DNA of 64,000 nt from Streptomyces spongiicola (GTDB taxonomy: Bacteria; Actinomycetota; Actinomycetes; Streptomycetales; Streptomycetaceae), in the NCBI RefSeq assembly GCF_003122365.1, contig NZ_CP029254.1:5582001-5646000 (forward strand), given 5' to 3'. The position numbers and the translations under genes are program-made. How positions within the stretch are numbered: the stretch's first letter is position 1; each line of letters begins with the position of its first letter. A model generated the notes under the pieces. The model saw only the letters and a program-made list of their open reading frames with translations. It made no database searches and was not told the DNA's origin. Below, piece after piece: positions 37,438-45,644 of the stretch.

Positions 37438-39885
37438 CTAGGACACCGGTCCCGCCAGGGCCGCGACCGGCGTGGCCAGCGGGGTGCCCGACCCGTCCCG
37501 GCGGGGGTCGATCTCCGGGAGCTCGGCCGGGGAGCCGTTCTGCTGCGCCGCGCGCGCCGCGCTCACCCCCGCCCAGGCGAAGACCAGCCGGTCCTCGCCC
37601 TTCAGGAAGCGCTGGCAGCGCACGCCGCCGGTGGCCCGGCCCTTGCGCGGGTACTGGTCGAACGGCGTCAGCTTCGCCGTCGCTACCGAGTCGTCCAGTG
37701 TCCCGGCGGCCCCGGTGACCGTGAAGACCACCGCTTCCGCGGCCGGGTCGATCGCGGTGAACGAGATCACTTCGGCTCCCTCGGCGAGCTTGACCCCCGC
37801 CATGCCGCCCGCCGGCCTGCCCTGCGGGCGCACCTGCGAGGCCTGGAAGCGCAGCAGTTGCGCGTCGGAGGTGATGAACACCAGGTCCTCCTCACCCGTG
37901 CGCAGTTCGGTGCCGCCGACGATCCGGTCGCCCTCCTTGAGTGCGATGACCTCGAGTTCGTCCTTGTTGGCCGGGTAGTCCGGCACCACCCGCTTGACCA
38001 CGCCCTGGAGCGTGCCCAGTGCCAGACCCGGCGAGGACTCCGCCAGACCGGTCAGGCAGACGACCGTCTCGTCCGCCTCCAGCGACAGGAACTCCGAGAC
38101 CTGCGCGCCGCCCGAGAGGTTCGGCGCCTGCGCCGAGTCGGGGAGCTGCGGAAGGTCGATCACCGACAGCCGGAGCAGCCGGCCCGCCGAGGTCACCACG
38201 CCCACCTCGCCGCGCGCCGTGGCCGCCACCGAGGAGACGACCACGTCGTGCTTGGCGCGCTTGCCCGCCCGCGGCGGCGGCTCGGCGGTGACCGTGCGGG
38301 CGAGCAGCCCCGTGGAGGACAGCAGTACCCGGCACGGGTCGTCCGCGACCTGAAGTGAGGCGGCCGGGGCCGGGGTGCCGCCGGACTCCAGCAGGACGGT
38401 GCGCCGGGGGGTGCCGAACTTCTTGGCCACCGCGGCCAGTTCGGTCGAGACGAGCTTGCGCAGTTCGGCGTCCGACTCCAGGATCTTCGTCAGTGCGGCG
38501 ATCTCGTCCTTGAGCCTGTCGCGCTCGGCCTCCAACTCGATCCGGTCGAACCTGGTGAGCCGGCGCAGCGGGGTGTCGAGGATGTACTGCGTCTGGACGT
38601 CGCTGAGGGAGAAGCGCTCCATCAGCCGCTCCTTGGCCTGCGCCGCGTTCTCGCTGGAACGGATCAGGCGGATGACCTCGTCGATGTCGACCAGCGCGAC
38701 GAGCAGGCCCTCGACCAGGTGGAGCCGGTCCCGCCGCTTCCCGCGGCGGAACTCGCTGCGGCGGCGCACCACGTCGAAGCGGTGGTCGAGATAGACCTCG
38801 AGCAGTTCCCTGAGCCCCAGTGTCAGCGGCTGGCCGTCGACCAGCGCCACGTTGTTGATGCCGAAGGACTCCTCCATCGGCGTCAGCTTGTACAACTGCT
38901 CCAGGACGGCCTCGGGGATGAAACCGTTCTTCACCTCGATCACCAGGCGCAGCCCGTGCTCGCGGTCCGTGAGGTCCTTGACGTCGGCGATGCCCTGCAG
39001 CTTCTTCTGGCCGACCATGTCCTTGATCTTGGAGATGACCTTCTCCGGGCCGACGCTGAAGGGCAGTTCGGTGACGACGAGGCCCTTGCGGCGCGCCGTC
39101 ACGGTCTCCACCGACACCGTGGCGCGGATCTTGAACGTGCCGCGGCCGGTCTCGTACGCGTCCCTGATCCCGGCCAGGCCCACGATCCGGCCGCCGGTGG
39201 GCAGGTCGGGTCCCGGCACATGGCGCATCAGCGTCTCCAGGTCCGCCCCCGGGTGCCTGATGAGATGGCGGGCGGCGGCGATCACCTCGCCGAGGTTGTG
39301 CGGCGGCATGTTGGTCGCCATGCCGACCGCGATTCCCGACGCGCCGTTCACCAGCAGGTTCGGGTACGCCGCCGGCAGCGCCAGCGGTTCCCGCTCCTGC
39401 CCGTCGTAGTTGGGGGCGAAGTCGACCGTGTCCTCGTCGATGGACTCGGTCATCAGGCTCGTCGCGTCGGCCATCCGGCACTCGGTGTAGCGCATCGCCG
39501 CCGGAGGGTCGTCGTTGCCCAGGGAGCCGAAGTTGCCGTGGCCGTCGACCAGCGGCAGCCGCATCGAGAAGGGCTGGGCCATGCGCACCAGGGCGTCGTA
39601 GATCGACGCGTCGCCGTGCGGATGGAGCTTTCCCATCACCTCGCCGACGACCCGGGCGCACTTCACATAGCCCCGGTCGGGACGCAGCCCCATCTCGTTC
39701 ATCTGGTACACGATCCGGCGGTGCACCGGCTTCATGCCGTCCCGGGCGTCGGGCAGGGCGCGGGAGTAGATCACCGAGTACGCGTACTCGAGGAAGGAGC
39801 CCTGCATCTCGTCGACGACGTCGATGTCGAGGATCCTCTCCTCGAAGTCGTCGGGCGGCGGCGTCTTCGTGCTGCGGCGGGCCAT
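37438..39885 (-). CDS. parC: DNA topoisomerase IV subunit A (ParC)
   Basis: 815 residues. The winged-helix/tower domain carries the catalytic Tyr133 (AAMRYTECR) and the quinolone region HPHGDASIYDALVRMAQ (about 88-104). The C-terminal beta-pinwheel shows repeated blades (GEVGVVTSAGRLLRL, EDLVFITSDAQLLRF, GGVRCQRFLKGEDRL). The GyrA box QRRGGKG is absent, so this is ParC rather than gyrase A. With ParE it unlinks replicated chromosomes. The ATG at 39885 has GAAGGAG 11 bases upstream, slightly far; the alternative ATG at residue -11 would still contain that site. Divergent from an M16 peptidase operon. Confidence 0.95.
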   Translation of the reverse strand: MARRSTKTPPPDDFEERILDIDVVDEMQGSFLEYAYSVIYSRALPDARDGMKPVHRRIVYQMNEMGLRPDRGYVKCARVVGEVMGKLHPHGDASIYDALVRMAQPFSMRLPLVDGHGNFGSLGNDDPPAAMRYTECRMADATSLMTESIDEDTVDFAPNYDGQEREPLALPAAYPNLLVNGASGIAVGMATNMPPHNLGEVIAAARHLIRHPGADLETLMRHVPGPDLPTGGRIVGLAGIRDAYETGRGTFKIRATVSVETVTARRKGLVVTELPFSVGPEKVISKIKDMVGQKKLQGIADVKDLTDREHGLRLVIEVKNGFIPEAVLEQLYKLTPMEESFGINNVALVDGQPLTLGLRELLEVYLDHRFDVVRRRSEFRRGKRRDRLHLVEGLLVALVDIDEVIRLIRSSENAAQAKERLMERFSLSDVQTQYILDTPLRRLTRFDRIELEAERDRLKDEIAALTKILESDAELRKLVSTELAAVAKKFGTPRRTVLLESGGTPAPAASLQVADDPCRVLLSSTGLLARTVTAEPPPRAGKRAKHDVVVSSVAATARGEVGVVTSAGRLLRLSVIDLPQLPDSAQAPNLSGGAQVSEFLSLEADETVVCLTGLAESSPGLALGTLQGVVKRVVPDYPANKDELEVIALKEGDRIVGGTELRTGEEDLVFITSDAQLLRFQASQVRPQGRPAGGMAGVKLAEGAEVISFTAIDPAAEAVVFTVTGAAGTLDDSVATAKLTPFDQYPRKGRATGGVRCQRFLKGEDRLVFAWAGVSAARAAQQNGSPAELPEIDPRRDGSGTPLATPVAALAGPVS

Positions 39886-40072
39886 CGCTGCTGCGGCTCC
39901 TTCACCAACATGAACCATGAACGGGATCTGACGCCGACCATTGTGGACCGTCGCGCCGACAACGCCGACCGCGACCCGGGACAGGGGGGTGGAAGCGTCG
40001 GGAACCCCGCCGCTTACCTGCGCGGTTTGCATACAGTGGCAGGACATTCTGCAACGCGATCGAAGGGACCAC

Positions 40073-41452
40073 ATGCCCATGGGTCACACGGCCACAGCCC
40101 GGGCCGGCTCCGGAGGCCTGACAGCGACCGAGCACCGCCTTGCCAACGGCCTGCGCGTGGTGCTCTCCGAGGACCACCTGACCCCGGTCGCCGCGGTGTG
40201 CCTCTGGTACGACGTAGGCTCCCGCCACGAGGTCGAGGGCCGCACCGGCCTTGCCCATCTGTTCGAGCACCTCATGTTCCAGGGCTCCGCCCAGGTGCCC
40301 GGCAACGGCCACTTCGAGCTGGTGCAGGGGGCCGGCGGCTCGCTCAACGGCACCACGAGCTTCGAGCGCACCAACTACTTCGAGACCATGCCCGCCCACC
40401 AGCTGGAACTCGCGCTCTGGCTGGAGGCCGACCGCATGGGCTCCCTGCTGGCCGCCCTCGACGACGAGTCCATGGAGAACCAGCGGGACGTCGTGAAGAA
40501 CGAGCGCCGCCAGCGCTACGACAACGTGCCCTACGGCACCGCCTTCGAGAAGCTGACCGCGCTGGCCTACCCCGAGGGCCACCCCTACCACCACACCCCG
40601 ATCGGCTCGATGGCCGACCTGGACGCGGCGACGCTCGAGGACGCGCGGACCTTCTTCCGCACCTACTACGCGCCGAACAACGCGGTCCTGTCGGTCGTCG
40701 GCGACATCGACCCGGAGCAGACCCTCGCCTGGATCGAGAGGTACTTCGGGTCCATCCCCATGCACGACGGCAAGCGGCCGCCGCGCGACGGCTCGCTCCC
40801 GGAGACCATCGGCGGGCAGTTGCGCGAGGTGCTGGAGGAGGACGTTCCGGCACGGGCCCTGATGGCCGCGTACCGCCTCCCGCACGACGGCACCCGGGCG
40901 GCCGACGCCGCCGACCTGGCGCTGACCATCCTCGGCGGCGGCGAGTCGTCCCGGCTGCACAACCGGCTGGTCCGGCGCGACCGCACGGCCGTCGCCGCCG
41001 GCTTCGGCCTGCTCCGCCTCGCCGGCGCCCCCTCGCTGGGCTGGCTCGACGTGAAGACCTCCGGGGGCGTGGAGGTCCCCGGCATCGAGGCCGCGGTCGA
41101 CGAGGAGCTGGCGCGGTTCGCCGCCGAGGGCCCCACGCCGGAGGAGATGGAGCGTGCCCAGGCCCAGCTCGAGCGGGAGTGGCTGGACCGCCTCGGCACC
41201 GTCGCCGGCCGGGCCGACGAGCTGTGCCGGTACGCCGTGCTCTTCGGCGACCCGCAGTTGGCGCTGAGCGCGGTCCAGCGGGTGCTCGACGTCACGGCCG
41301 AGGAGGTGCGGGCCGTCGCCGCGGCGAGGCTGCGTCCGGACAACCGGGCGGTGCTGGTGTACGAGCCCGCCGCGCCGGCGGACGGCGCCGGGGATGCCGG
41401 GGACGCCGGGGACGCCGGGGACAACGACGACGCAGAGGGGACGGACCAGTGA
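40073..41452 (+). CDS. M16 zinc metallopeptidase, catalytic subunit
   Basis: 459 residues, ATG 40073 after GAAGGGA. The inverted zinc motif HLFEH (His62, Glu65, His66) and a downstream Glu in ENQRDVVKNERRQ supply the zinc ligands and base. No signal peptide is seen. The C-terminal tail contains four 9-bp units encoding GDAGDAGDAGD. The next gene, a second M16 protein without zinc ligands, overlaps by four bases (GTGA), so they form a heterodimeric peptidase of the two-subunit M16B type. These enclose and degrade unfolded peptides. Divergent from parC by 187 bases. Confidence 0.93.
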   Translation: MPMGHTATARAGSGGLTATEHRLANGLRVVLSEDHLTPVAAVCLWYDVGSRHEVEGRTGLAHLFEHLMFQGSAQVPGNGHFELVQGAGGSLNGTTSFERTNYFETMPAHQLELALWLEADRMGSLLAALDDESMENQRDVVKNERRQRYDNVPYGTAFEKLTALAYPEGHPYHHTPIGSMADLDAATLEDARTFFRTYYAPNNAVLSVVGDIDPEQTLAWIERYFGSIPMHDGKRPPRDGSLPETIGGQLREVLEEDVPARALMAAYRLPHDGTRAADAADLALTILGGGESSRLHNRLVRRDRTAVAAGFGLLRLAGAPSLGWLDVKTSGGVEVPGIEAAVDEELARFAAEGPTPEEMERAQAQLEREWLDRLGTVAGRADELCRYAVLFGDPQLALSAVQRVLDVTAEEVRAVAAARLRPDNRAVLVYEPAAPADGAGDAGDAGDAGDNDDAEGTDQ

Positions 41453-42852
41453 CCGACGCTGCCGTGACCATGGACCTCCATCCGCAGCCGCAGCCCGGCG
41501 AGGCCAAGCCCTGGGCCTTTCCCGCCCCCGGGCGCGGCACCCTGGGCAACGGGCTGACCGTGCTGCGCTGCGACCGCCCCGGACAGCAGGTCGTGGCCGT
41601 GGAGATCTTCCTCGACGCGCCGCTGGACGCCGAACCCGAGGGCCTGGACGGCGTCGCCACGATCATGGCCCGGGCGCTGTCCGAGGGCACCGACAAGCAT
41701 TCGGCGGAGGAGTTCGCGGCCGAGCTGGAGCGCTGCGGCGCCACGCTCGACTCGCACGCCGACCACCCGGGGGTCAGGCTCTCCCTGGAGGTACCCGTCT
41801 CGCGGCTGCCCAAGGCCCTCGGCCTGCTCGCCGAGGCGCTGCGGGCCCCGCTGTTCGCCGACGGCGAGGTCGAGCGGCTCGTCCGCAACCGGCTCGACGA
41901 GATCCCGCACGAGACGGCGAACCCGGCCCGCCGGGCCGCCAAGGAGCTCTCCCGGCAGCTCTTCCCGGCGTCCTCCCGGATGTCCCGTCCGCGGCAGGGC
42001 ACGGAGGAGACCGTCGAACGCATCGACTCGGCCGCGGTCCGCGCCTTCTACGAGGCGCACGTCCGGCCCGCCGCGGCCACGGCCGTGGTCGTCGGCGACC
42101 TGGAGGGCGTGGACCTCGACGCCGTGCTGGCCGACACGCTCGGCGCCTGGACGGGCGACTCGGCCGAGAGCCGCCCGATGCCGCCGATCACCGGCGACGA
42201 CACGGGCCGCGTCGTCATCGTGGACCGCCCCGGCGCCGTGCAGACCCAGTTGCTGATCGGCCGGATCGGGCCCGACCGCCACGATCGGGTCTGGCCGGCC
42301 CAGGTCCTGGGCACCTACTGCCTCGGCGGCACGCTCACCTCCCGCCTGGACCGCGTCCTGCGGGAGGAGAAGGGCTACACCTACGGCGTACGGGCCTTCG
42401 GCCAGGTGCTGCGCTCCGGAGCCCCGGCGGCCCCGGGTGGGGCGACCGGGGCGTCCATGCTCGCCATCAGCGGATCGGTCGACACCCCGCACACCGGTCC
42501 CGCGCTCGATGACCTGTTCACGGTGCTGCGCACCCTCGCCGCCGAGGGCCTGACGGACGCGGAGCGCGATGTCGCGGTGCAGAACCTCGTGGGCGTGGCG
42601 CCGCTGAAGTACGAGACGGCCGCCTCCGTGGCCGGCACCCTGGCCGACCAGGTCGAGCAGGGCCTTCCGGACGACTACCAGGCCCGGTTGTACGCACGGC
42701 TGGCCGGCACCGGCACGGTGGAGGCGACGGCCGCGGTGGTCAGCGCCTTCCCCGTGGACCGGCTCGTGACGGTCCTCGTCGGGGACGCGTCCGAGATCGA
42801 GGAGCCCGTGCGGGCCCTCGACATCGGTGAAGTGACCGTTGTCACCGGCTGA
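41449..42852 (+). CDS. M16 family peptidase, non-catalytic partner subunit
   Basis: 467 residues, GTG at 41449 inside the upstream stop. The fold is clear (LGNGLTVLRCDRPGQQVVAVEIF...GLDGVATIMARALSEG). Where HxxEH should be it reads GVATIMARAL, so zinc cannot bind. It retains the R/Y element of the partner subunit (TSRLDRVLREEKGYTYGV), which in heterodimeric M16B enzymes contacts substrate in the active site of the other chain. Very likely an obligate complex with the preceding protein. Ends 13 bases before a 30-bp hairpin. Confidence 0.92.
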   Translation: MTDAAVTMDLHPQPQPGEAKPWAFPAPGRGTLGNGLTVLRCDRPGQQVVAVEIFLDAPLDAEPEGLDGVATIMARALSEGTDKHSAEEFAAELERCGATLDSHADHPGVRLSLEVPVSRLPKALGLLAEALRAPLFADGEVERLVRNRLDEIPHETANPARRAAKELSRQLFPASSRMSRPRQGTEETVERIDSAAVRAFYEAHVRPAAATAVVVGDLEGVDLDAVLADTLGAWTGDSAESRPMPPITGDDTGRVVIVDRPGAVQTQLLIGRIGPDRHDRVWPAQVLGTYCLGGTLTSRLDRVLREEKGYTYGVRAFGQVLRSGAPAAPGGATGASMLAISGSVDTPHTGPALDDLFTVLRTLAAEGLTDAERDVAVQNLVGVAPLKYETAASVAGTLADQVEQGLPDDYQARLYARLAGTGTVEATAAVVSAFPVDRLVTVLVGDASEIEEPVRALDIGEVTVVTG

Positions 42853-42865
42853 TTGACCGCCCGGG

Positions 42866-42930
42866 TTCCGGGCAGGGGAAGGGGGCTCCCCCGGCGTCGT
42901 GCCGGGGGAGCCCCCTTCCCCTGCCCGGAA
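42866..42930 (+). terminator. 30-bp perfect hairpin ending the M16 operon
   Basis: Bases 42866-42895 are exactly complementary to 42901-42930 with a 5-base loop, the strongest inverted repeat in the window, 13 bases after the stop. Confidence 0.88.
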
Positions 42931-43087
42931 CGCCTCCCCGATGTGTCCGGTTTGATGGGGAAGATCGCTGTCTGCCCTGTGGCGTGCACTACAAATCTCC
43001 GGGTCTGTTTGGCGATTGAACGAAGATCGGCTTAGCGTCTTCTGCGCTGTCCGCCGGTTGCACACGCCGCACCCGCGGCATCGGGCA

Positions 43088-43238
43088 GCCATCGCCGAGT
43101 CCCCGTCCGGCGCGAGCCTGGGGAGCCGGGGACCCATATGTCCCCCGGGGTGAATCGGGTGCCTTCGCCTTCGTGCGGAGGGGCCCGTAGGAGACCTTCC
43201 TGCTCCGAACCCGTCAGCTAACCCGGTAGGCGAGAAGG
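43088..43238 (+). promoter_or_regulatory. c-di-AMP (ydaO-type) riboswitch upstream of the M23 peptidase
   Basis: The leader holds the conserved ydaO elements in order: TCGCC (43092-43096, P1), CGGGGACCCA, GGGGTGAATC (43147-43156), GTAGGAGACC, and the nearly invariant CCGAACCCGTCAGCTAAC, followed by GGTAGGCGA whose GGCGA (43229-43233) closes P1. It ends about 22 bases before the ATG. In Streptomyces these riboswitches sit before cell-wall hydrolase genes and turn them off at high c-di-AMP. Confidence 0.93.
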
Positions 43239-43259
43239 AAGGAAAGGACCAGCCACTTC

Positions 43260-44030
43260 ATGGCGTTCACCCGTGCCACCGGGAAGCACCGTGGTCCGAG
43301 CCGCCTGTCGCGCAAACGCGCGGGCGCCTCCGTCGCGGCCATCGCCACCACCGGCGTCATCGGCTCCCTCGCCTCCCCGGCCCTCGCGGCCGAGGCCGGG
43401 GGGCCCACCCCCGCCGAGGACACCGGACTGACCCAGGCGGTCGCCGCCGACTCGCTCGCCGAGCAGATCGGCGCCCAGGCGGATGCCCAGCAGCAGGAAG
43501 CCGCCCTGACCGCGGCCCGGGAGAAGGCCGAGGCCGAGGCCAAGCTCAGGGCCGAGCTCAGGGTGAAGGCCGCGCGCGACGCCGCGGAGCGCGCCGCCCG
43601 GGAGGCCGAGCGCAAGCGCCTGGCGACCTACACGCTTCCGGTCGCCGGTTCCCATGTGAGCACCGCCTACCGCGCCGGAAGCGCCCTGTGGTCCTCCGGC
43701 AGCCACACCGGCGTCGACTTCCACGCCGCCTCCGGTACCAAGGTCGTCGCTGTCGGCATGGGCACCGTCGTCGAGGCGGGCTGGGGCGGCGCCTACGGCA
43801 ACAACGTGGTGATCCGCATGCACGACGGCACCTACACCCAGTACGGGCACCTGTCCTCGATCAGCGTCTCGGCCGGCCAGCAGGTCACCCCGGGCCAGCA
43901 GATCGGCCTCGCCGGATCGACCGGCAACTCCACCGGCCCCCACCTCCACTTCGAGGCCCGCACCGGACAGGACTACGGCTCGGACATCGACCCGATCGCC
44001 TACCTCCGCTCGCACGGCGTCCGCGTCTGA
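43260..44030 (+). CDS. Secreted M23 (LytM) peptidoglycan endopeptidase under c-di-AMP control
   Basis: 256 residues, ATG 43260. A signal peptide (basic RGPSRLSRKRAG, then SVAAIATTGVIGSLASPALA) precedes an Ala/Glu/Lys-rich coiled coil (about 65-120, AAREKAEAEAKLRAELRVKAARD and onward). The C-terminal LytM domain has the zinc ligands in HTGVDFHA and HLHFEA and the GNSTGPHLHFE motif. It should cut stem-peptide cross-links during growth or germination. The riboswitch in its leader links expression to c-di-AMP, as for Streptomyces resuscitation-promoting factors. A U-tailed terminator follows. Confidence 0.95.
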   Translation: MAFTRATGKHRGPSRLSRKRAGASVAAIATTGVIGSLASPALAAEAGGPTPAEDTGLTQAVAADSLAEQIGAQADAQQQEAALTAAREKAEAEAKLRAELRVKAARDAAERAAREAERKRLATYTLPVAGSHVSTAYRAGSALWSSGSHTGVDFHAASGTKVVAVGMGTVVEAGWGGAYGNNVVIRMHDGTYTQYGHLSSISVSAGQQVTPGQQIGLAGSTGNSTGPHLHFEARTGQDYGSDIDPIAYLRSHGVRV

Positions 44031-44052
44031 CGCGCGCACCGTTCACCCGTGG

Positions 44053-44080
44053 CCCCGGCTCCTCTCCGAGCCGGGGTTTT
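44053..44080 (+). terminator. Intrinsic terminator after the M23 gene
   Basis: CCCCGGCTC (44053-44061) pairs with 44068-44076 and is followed by TTTT, one of the few U-tailed terminators in this window. Confidence 0.85.
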
Positions 44081-44217
44081 CGGCGTATTCAGGCCAAAAG
44101 ATATCCGTGGATGACGATGGGTCTTCGGAAATTCAGGCGACCTGCCATAGAGTCACCGAAACACCTGAACAGGCGTCGCTCGACGGGGTTTCGCGGCGAT
44201 TAAGGCGGAGGTTCGGT

Positions 44218-44895
44218 ATGCGCGTTCCCGCACGCTCGGTATGCACGGCGATCCGCGGCGATATCGTCTCCGGCGTGTTCGAGCGCGGCAGCCGGCTCAC
44301 CGAGGAGCAGCTGGCGCGCCGCTACGGCGTCTCGCGCGTGCCGGTCCGCGAGGCGCTGCGCACCCTCCAGTCCGAGGGGTTCGTCGTCACCCGCCGCCAC
44401 GCCGGGGCGTGTGTGGCCGAGCCCACCGAGCAGGAGGCGGCCGACCTGCTGGAGATCCGGCAGCTGCTGGAGCCGCTGGGCGCCGCACGGGCCGCCCAGC
44501 GGCGGACCGAGGCGCACCTCAAGGTGCTGCGCGGACTGGTCCGGCTCGGTCAGGACCGGGCGCGGCGCGACCGGGGCGAGGACCTGCGCTCGCTCGGCGC
44601 CTGGTTCCACGAGACCCTCGACCAGGCGTGCGGGAGTCCGGGGCTCACCGCGCTGCTGACCCAGCTCCGTCACAAGATCGCGTGGATGTACTCGGTAGAG
44701 CAGCCCGCCCGCCCGGTCGAGGCGTGGGTCGAGCACGGCGCGATCGTGGACGCGGTGGCCCGCGGTGACGCGGAGCGGGCCCGTGCGCTCGCCACCCTGC
44801 ACGCCGAGCGCACGACGGGAGCGCACCGGCTCCGGACCGCTGTGGCCGTGAGGACCTCGCAACACTCCGTGAACACGGCGGGTGGCCGTATTTAA
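44218..44895 (+). CDS. GntR-family (FadR-type) transcriptional regulator
   Basis: 225 residues, ATG 44218 with GGCGGAGG upstream. The winged helix (RGDIVSGVFERGSRLTEEQL then ARRYGVSRVPVREALRTL) occupies about 12-75. The FCD effector domain follows, with LLEIRQLLEPLGAARAAQR, WFHETLDQACGSPGLTALL and the closing EHGAIVDAVARGDAERARAL; metal-type residues (Asp/His) are present. Effector and targets are unknown; no metabolic gene is directly linked, though ptsH follows in convergent orientation. The 187-base leader contains several TTCAGGC/GCCTGAA-like half-sites (about 44089, 44143, 44167) that might be its own operator. Confidence 0.9.
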   Translation: MRVPARSVCTAIRGDIVSGVFERGSRLTEEQLARRYGVSRVPVREALRTLQSEGFVVTRRHAGACVAEPTEQEAADLLEIRQLLEPLGAARAAQRRTEAHLKVLRGLVRLGQDRARRDRGEDLRSLGAWFHETLDQACGSPGLTALLTQLRHKIAWMYSVEQPARPVEAWVEHGAIVDAVARGDAERARALATLHAERTTGAHRLRTAVAVRTSQHSVNTAGGRI

Positions 44896-45042
44896 CACGC
44901 GCGCCGTATACAGGGAAGTAAAGGGCGGTCCAAGGCCTGTTTCTGCTGCCGGAAACAAATTCCGGCCGGGGTCGGGAAAAGCGTACGGAGCGCGGTCCCG
45001 GAAAATCCTGCGCCGCGGCCCGCTTTTACGGACTGGTTGTGC

Positions 45043-45324
45043 TCAGACGGTCTCGGGAAGTTCCTCGAGGCCCTCGGCGACCAGCCTCGCCAGACGCTCC
45101 AGTGCCGCCTCCGCACCCTCCGCGTCCGACGCGAGCACGATCTCCTCGCCGCCCTGCGCGCCGAGGCCGAGCACCGCGAGCATCGAGGCGGCGTTGACCG
45201 GGGAGGCTCCGGCCTTGGCGATCGTCACCGGAACGCCGGAAGCGGTGGCGGCACGGACGAAGATGGACGCGGGGCGGGCGTGCAGGCCCTCGGCCCAGCC
45301 GACATTGACGCGGCGCTCAGCCAT
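45043..45324 (-). CDS. ptsH: HPr, phosphocarrier protein of the PTS
   Basis: 93 residues. His15 (EGLHARPAS) is the site phosphorylated by enzyme I; Ser47 in NAASMLAVLGLG is at the position of the regulatory serine of Gram-positive HPr. HPr passes phosphate from PEP to sugar-specific enzyme II proteins; in Streptomyces it serves fructose and N-acetylglucosamine uptake. ATG 45324 lies seven bases after GAAGGG. The gene is monocistronic here. Its 5' region, beginning 18 bases upstream of the start codon, consists of two minisatellites, which is unusual. Confidence 0.96.
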   Translation of the reverse strand: MAERRVNVGWAEGLHARPASIFVRAATASGVPVTIAKAGASPVNAASMLAVLGLGAQGGEEIVLASDAEGAEAALERLARLVAEGLEELPETV

Positions 45325-45341
45325 GGTGGTGCCCTTCGGGT

Positions 45342-45417
45342 CGGCGGGAGGTTCGCTGATGGGAGGTTCGCCGGGAAAGCGGCGGGAGGTTCGCTGATGG
45401 GAGGTTCGCCGGGAAAG
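45342..45417. repeat. 38-bp perfect tandem duplication upstream of ptsH
   Basis: Bases 45342-45379 are repeated exactly at 45380-45417, and a partial third copy begins at 45418. Each unit itself contains two copies of GGGAGGTTCGC. Confidence 0.93.
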
Positions 45418-45419
45418 CG

Positions 45420-45491
45420 GCGGGGGAGTCGGCGGGGCAGTGGACGGGCGAGGTGGCGGGGGAGTCGGCGGGGCAGTCGGCGGGCGAGGTG
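45420..45491. repeat. 36-bp tandem duplication adjoining the 38-bp repeat
   Basis: Bases 45420-45455 recur at 45456-45491 with two or three differences. Together with the 38-bp array this fills about half of the 320-base divergent region between ptsH and the GNAT/CoA ligase gene; the rest (45492-45644) shows no clear promoter. Confidence 0.88.
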
Positions 45492-45644
45492 GCGGGGAAG
45501 CCCCCGGATCGTCTGGACCGGATTCTGACGGGGTACGGAGTGCCGGGCCACCGGCCCCGGCCGGTGCGGGGCCGGGATCGGCCCTCCCAGCCTGCCTCCG
45601 CACTCCGGGGAACGCGACCTGTGCCGGGGCCTTACGCTTGCTCC

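Noticed and set aside
38719..42852. A 1377-codon plus-strand frame running antisense through parC and then into the M16 genes
   Set aside because: Its first part is antisense to parC and the middle is out of frame with the first M16 gene; only the last 467 codons (second M16 subunit) are real.
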